DNA of 44,506 nt, from assembly GCF_030408455.1 (NCBI RefSeq), contig NZ_CP046978.1, forward strand, positions 1 through 44,506, in the 5' to 3' direction. The translations under genes were made by a program, and so were the position numbers. The DNA is from Corynebacterium atrinae (lineage in GTDB: Bacteria > Actinomycetota > Actinomycetes > Mycobacteriales > Mycobacteriaceae). Positions 41,802 to 44,506 of the stretch are shown here, piece by piece (the stretch's first letter is position 1; every line of letters begins with the position of its first letter). The notes beneath the pieces were generated by a model. The model had not been told where the DNA came from. It saw only the letters and a list, made by a program, of their open reading frames with translations, and made no database searches.

Positions 41802-42645
41802 GGTGGTGTTGCAAACTCCGGGAGAAGAGCCGTGAAGACTCCGTCTTTCATCCTCTGATGGTCGCTGAGAGCCGGCGTTCTCAGGCATTCTCGAATACCC
41901 GGTTGACGATCACCGCATCCGGGTTCGGTTGCCCGTAGGCAAACATCGTGCCCTGGCCTTTCCGCAATGAGTGCATCGCCTCCACCCCTTTCAGAGTCCG
42001 GTAGGCGGACGTTCGGTTTTTGAACGCCCCCTTCGGCCCCAGGATCCGTTTCAGCCGGCCATGATCGCCTTCAATGACATTGTTGAGGTATTTCACCCGA
42101 CGATGCTCGACCGTCGATGGACAGATGCCTTCCGCCTTCAAGTCAGAGATTGCCCTGGCGAGTGAGGGGGCCTTGTCGGTGCTGATCACCCGCGGATAGC
42201 CTGCCGATTTATTCGCCCGCAGCGTCTTCGCCAGGAAACGCTTCGCTGCGGCCACGTTCCGCTTCGGGGAGAGGTAAAAGTCCAGGGTCTGTCCACCGGC
42301 GGTGATCGCCCGATAGAGGTAGCACCACGTGCCGCCGACCCGGATATAGGTCTCATCCACCCGCCAGGACCTGGCCTGCCAATCCGGGACTTGTCGGTAC
42401 CAGCGAGTCTGCTTATCCAGCTCAGGAGCATATTTCTGGACCCACCGGTAGATGGTGCTGTGATCAACCGGTACGCCACGCTCGGTCATCATCTCTTCCA
42501 GATCGCGGTAGCTCACCCCGTAGCGGCAGTACCACCGCACCGCCCACAGAATGACCTCGCGAGGGAAATGACGATCCGAGAAGATGCCCATGGCCCTGAT
42601 TATTTCACGCCGGTCTTCTTACTGCCCCAACTTTGCAACAGCACC
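41802..42645. mobile_element. IS6-family element, copy 3
   Basis: The 844-bp copy has the same ends as copy 2. Flanks GGATAACG and TGATCCGC do not match. It joins a 3'-cut lipoprotein gene to a 5'-cut gene. About 200 bp at the transposase 5' end (near 42351-42560) differ from the other copies at many silent sites, while the rest is nearly identical. Confidence 0.92.
41881..42591 (-). CDS. IS6-family transposase, copy 3
   Basis: The 236-residue protein has the same HTH and DDE residues as the other two. It differs by three conservative changes in the first 60 residues (EVILW for EIILW, RGVPVDH for RGAPVDH, HSTIYRW for HTTIYRW). These fall in the divergent DNA patch, so the gene is a mosaic of two close IS6 lineages. 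Confidence 0.95.
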   Translation of the reverse strand: MGIFSDRHFPREVILWAVRWYCRYGVSYRDLEEMMTERGVPVDHSTIYRWVQKYAPELDKQTRWYRQVPDWQARSWRVDETYIRVGGTWCYLYRAITAGGQTLDFYLSPKRNVAAAKRFLAKTLRANKSAGYPRVISTDKAPSLARAISDLKAEGICPSTVEHRRVKYLNNVIEGDHGRLKRILGPKGAFKNRTSAYRTLKGVEAMHSLRKGQGTMFAYGQPNPDAVIVNRVFENA

Positions 42646-43052
42646 TGATCCGCCGGTACCCGCAGTTTCAGGCTAACGGTCACTTGTTGGTTCCTCACAC
42701 CATGAAGGTCTGGGATCCGGTGGCCCATCAGTGGAAGGAGCGGACGGTGAGGCTGCCGTATGCAGGAGGGCATCCTCTGCTGCTCGTTCCGGATGAGTGG
42801 GCGGGCTCGTACCTGCAGCTGTACGGACGTCGCTATTACGAGGTCCCTGTCCTCAGGCACCTCCAGGAGGAACTGCAGATCGCTAATCCGGCGGCCGGCA
42901 AGGTCTCCAAGAAGGACCTCCAGAAAATGCACCCTGATGTGTATCCCACCAATCTGGCGGTGACCCTGCAGGCCTACCAGTCAGGCATCGATCTTCTGGA
43001 AGAGTTCATCCGCTTCGCCCACCGGAAACTGGTGATGCCGGAGGCTGCATAA
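42646..43052 (+). pseudogene. hypothetical gene, 5' truncated by IS6 copy 3
   Basis: The frame runs from the IS6 border to TAA at 43050 and encodes about 135 residues of the original protein. Segments include HTMKVWDPVAHQWKERTVRL, LLLVPDEWAGSYLQLYG and TNLAVTLQAYQSGIDLLEEF. The MQQH start of the longest frame comes from the IS end. No family was recognised. It precedes dprA in the same direction, but a terminator at 43067-43095 separates them. Confidence 0.65.
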
Positions 43053-43066
43053 CCCCGACCAAACCA

Positions 43067-43095
43067 GGGAGGAACCAGGACTTCTGGTTCCTCCC
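43067..43095 (+). terminator. Rho-independent terminator
   Basis: GGGAGGAACCAG (43067-43078) pairs exactly with CTGGTTCCTCCC (43084-43095) around a 5-base loop and is followed by TCTCCTTTGCT. It closes transcription of the preceding gene before dprA. Confidence 0.8.
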
Positions 43096-43196
43096 TCTCC
43101 TTTGCTATCGATCATCGTCAGCGGCGAAGAATTCGCTCTCACCCCAGTTAGGTCAGCGGGTATATCTGCACAGCTCGGTTACTGAGCAGATCATTC

Positions 43197-44171
43197 ATGG
43201 CATCCAGGAACATGGCATGTTTCTCCGCTGATTCTCGTGTACCGACTACCATGAAGACCATGTATGCCCCGGACTCTCTGATCACGCAAGCGGACAATGA
43301 TCATACCCTCATCGGCGTTATCGCTGCCGTGCGCGCGAAGTCCTCATTGTCCCAGCCTGCCCGAGTAGACATTCTGCTCACCCAAGGGTTAGAGGCTCTC
43401 CTGGAGGAAGTCTTCGGCAACACCCTCATCCACCCTGAGCGGGATACTGCCCTGGAACACGCTGCCTACGATCTGCAGGGATGGCGGGAGAAGGGATACC
43501 AGGTCACCAGCATCCTGGACGCCACTTACCCTCACCACCTGGCGGGCGTGCACGAGGCCCCGGCCATACTGTTCAGCCTGGGCACCCTTCTGCCTGTCGA
43601 TAACGGTGTGAGTGTCGTAGGCTCCCGCAATGCCTCTCCTGGCCAGCTGAAGGCTGCCGAGGAGATTGCTACTGCGCTTGTGCGACAAGACCTGACGGTG
43701 GTCTCCGGTCTTGCAGCCGGGATCGATGCTGCCGCGCACACCGCTGCTCTTGCCGCAGGGGGCCGCACGGTCGCGGTGATGGGCACCGGATTGGACCACA
43801 CCTACCCGGCAGCCAACCGTGGTCTACGCCAGAACATTGAGTCCACGGGCCTAGTCGCCTCCCAGTTCTTCCCCGAACAAACCGGGTCACGTGCATCATT
43901 CCCCATGCGTAATGCGGTGATGTCCGGCTACGGACGAGCGACTATCGTGGTCGGGGCAACGGAGAAGTCCGGCACCCGTCACCAGGCGAAAGCTGCGGTG
44001 GGCCACTCCCGGGGCCTGATCCTTACTCCGCAGGTGGCCACCCAGACCAGCTGGGGACGCGAGTACGTCGCTGCCGGCCGGGCGCAGGTGGCTTACGGCC
44101 CGGAGGAAGCAGTGGATATCGCCTCAGCCATGATCGCCACCGCGGACGCCGGCGCCCAGCTATTTGCATGA
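43197..44171 (+). CDS. DprA/Smf-like Rossmann-fold protein
   Basis: The 324-residue protein shows the DprA core: SVVGSRNASPGQLKAAEEIA, VVSGLAAGIDAAAHTAAL, AVMGTGLDHTYPAANRGL and FPMRNAVMSGYGRATIVVGA. DprA loads RecA on incoming DNA in competent bacteria, but stand-alone plasmid copies are also found in conflict islands. The stop overlaps the next ATG (ATGA, 44168-44171), so it is coupled to the zinc-ribbon phosphoribosyltransferase. ATGs at 43197 and 43251 are both possible starts and neither has a good ribosome site. The usual C-terminal winged helix of long DprA forms is absent. Confidence 0.87.
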   Translation: MASRNMACFSADSRVPTTMKTMYAPDSLITQADNDHTLIGVIAAVRAKSSLSQPARVDILLTQGLEALLEEVFGNTLIHPERDTALEHAAYDLQGWREKGYQVTSILDATYPHHLAGVHEAPAILFSLGTLLPVDNGVSVVGSRNASPGQLKAAEEIATALVRQDLTVVSGLAAGIDAAAHTAALAAGGRTVAVMGTGLDHTYPAANRGLRQNIESTGLVASQFFPEQTGSRASFPMRNAVMSGYGRATIVVGATEKSGTRHQAKAAVGHSRGLILTPQVATQTSWGREYVAAGRAQVAYGPEEAVDIASAMIATADAGAQLFA

Positions 44172-44506
44172 CGATTAACCCTGCCTTTGATCAGGCGGTT
44201 ACCCATTATTTGGAGTCATTGACCCACATGCACAGCGCCAACGGCCATGATCTTCCTGTCTGCCGGATCTGTCGCGGAGCCACCGCAGTGAAAGAACCGT
44301 CAGGGGAACATTGGGATATCTGCCAGCCGTGCTGGAAGCATCGTCACACTCCCGGGATTGATCCCCGGGAATTAGCTGACGAGGTGGGGTTTATCCTCTA
44401 CGCCCTGCAATATGCCGACGGATCCAGCGATCAGTCCCTGTGGGATATGTACCAGTACAAAACGCTTCCTTTCGGCCACACCACCCGCCAGGAGATTTCA
44501 GAGCCG
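44168..44506 (+). CDS. zinc-ribbon ComF-like phosphoribosyltransferase, N-terminal part (continues at 1-489)
   Basis: ATG at 44168 overlaps the dprA stop and the frame is open to the last base after exactly 113 codons. The product has CRIC then CQPC 21 residues later, a zinc ribbon like that of ComF proteins. The following helical part (ADEVGFILYALQYADGSSDQ) precedes the catalytic domain read at 1-489. Continuing into base 1 in the same frame yields about 275 residues with ribbon and PRPP loop in the right order. Together with dprA it forms a two-gene operon that I read as a candidate defence module. Confidence 0.8.
   Translation, partial: MTINPAFDQAVTHYLESLTHMHSANGHDLPVCRICRGATAVKEPSGEHWDICQPCWKHRHTPGIDPRELADEVGFILYALQYADGSSDQSLWDMYQYKTLPFGHTTRQEISEP

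Overview
The window reads as a complete circular plasmid of about 44.5 kb from a high-GC actinobacterium, most likely Corynebacterium or a close relative. The main clue to circularity is one gene that runs off the right edge and comes back in frame at base 1: a ComF-like phosphoribosyltransferase, with 113 codons at 44168-44506 and the rest at 1-489. The actinobacterial assignment rests on GTG starts, apparently leaderless promoters, ISL3/IS6/IS21/IS110 elements of types I associate with corynebacteria, and a large MobF relaxase. Genus is an inference.

Backbone. A MobF relaxase-helicase (2264-5836, minus) faces a probable oriT: six 13-bp tandem repeats, then a perfect 17-bp-arm hairpin (5914-6102). 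A second backbone block (15891-19494) has a small membrane protein divergent from an XRE regulator, a ParA/ribbon-helix-helix partition pair with TACATCATGATGTA-type palindromes, a RepA of the PF04796 type, and two families of iterons. A second, dead initiator-like gene lies at 10133-14438.

Defence and conflict genes fill most of the rest: a BsuBI/PstI-type methyltransferase and endonuclease (7194-10051); a single-chain type IIG enzyme (19815-22889); a fragment of type I hsdM (29085-29215); an operon of a NYN-domain nuclease and an HTH/N6-methylase-like/target-recognition fusion with a SEPPFG motif (29339-31855), divergent from a DUF262/DUF1524 (GmrSD-like) protein (32071-33903); two related Ala-rich coiled-coil proteins (689-2095 and 34164-35444); and a DprA-like gene overlapping the phosphoribosyltransferase gene by 4 bp. 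Several unrecognised proteins (22952-25973) may belong to the same cargo.

Mobile DNA shows how the plasmid was assembled. Three 844-bp IS6-family copies (14439, 28241, 41802) lie in the same orientation without target duplications and sit at gene truncations, so they look like module joints. An IS21 element sits inside an ISL3 element that sits inside the dead initiator gene, and both insertions have clean target duplications. An IS110 element sits inside another IS6 relative that copy 2 then truncated. Two serine recombinases (36092-37973), one with a 190-residue N-terminal extension, precede a cargo block of two merR genes, a merR fragment and a SulP anion transporter (38295-41217). No rRNA, tRNA or CRISPR array was seen.
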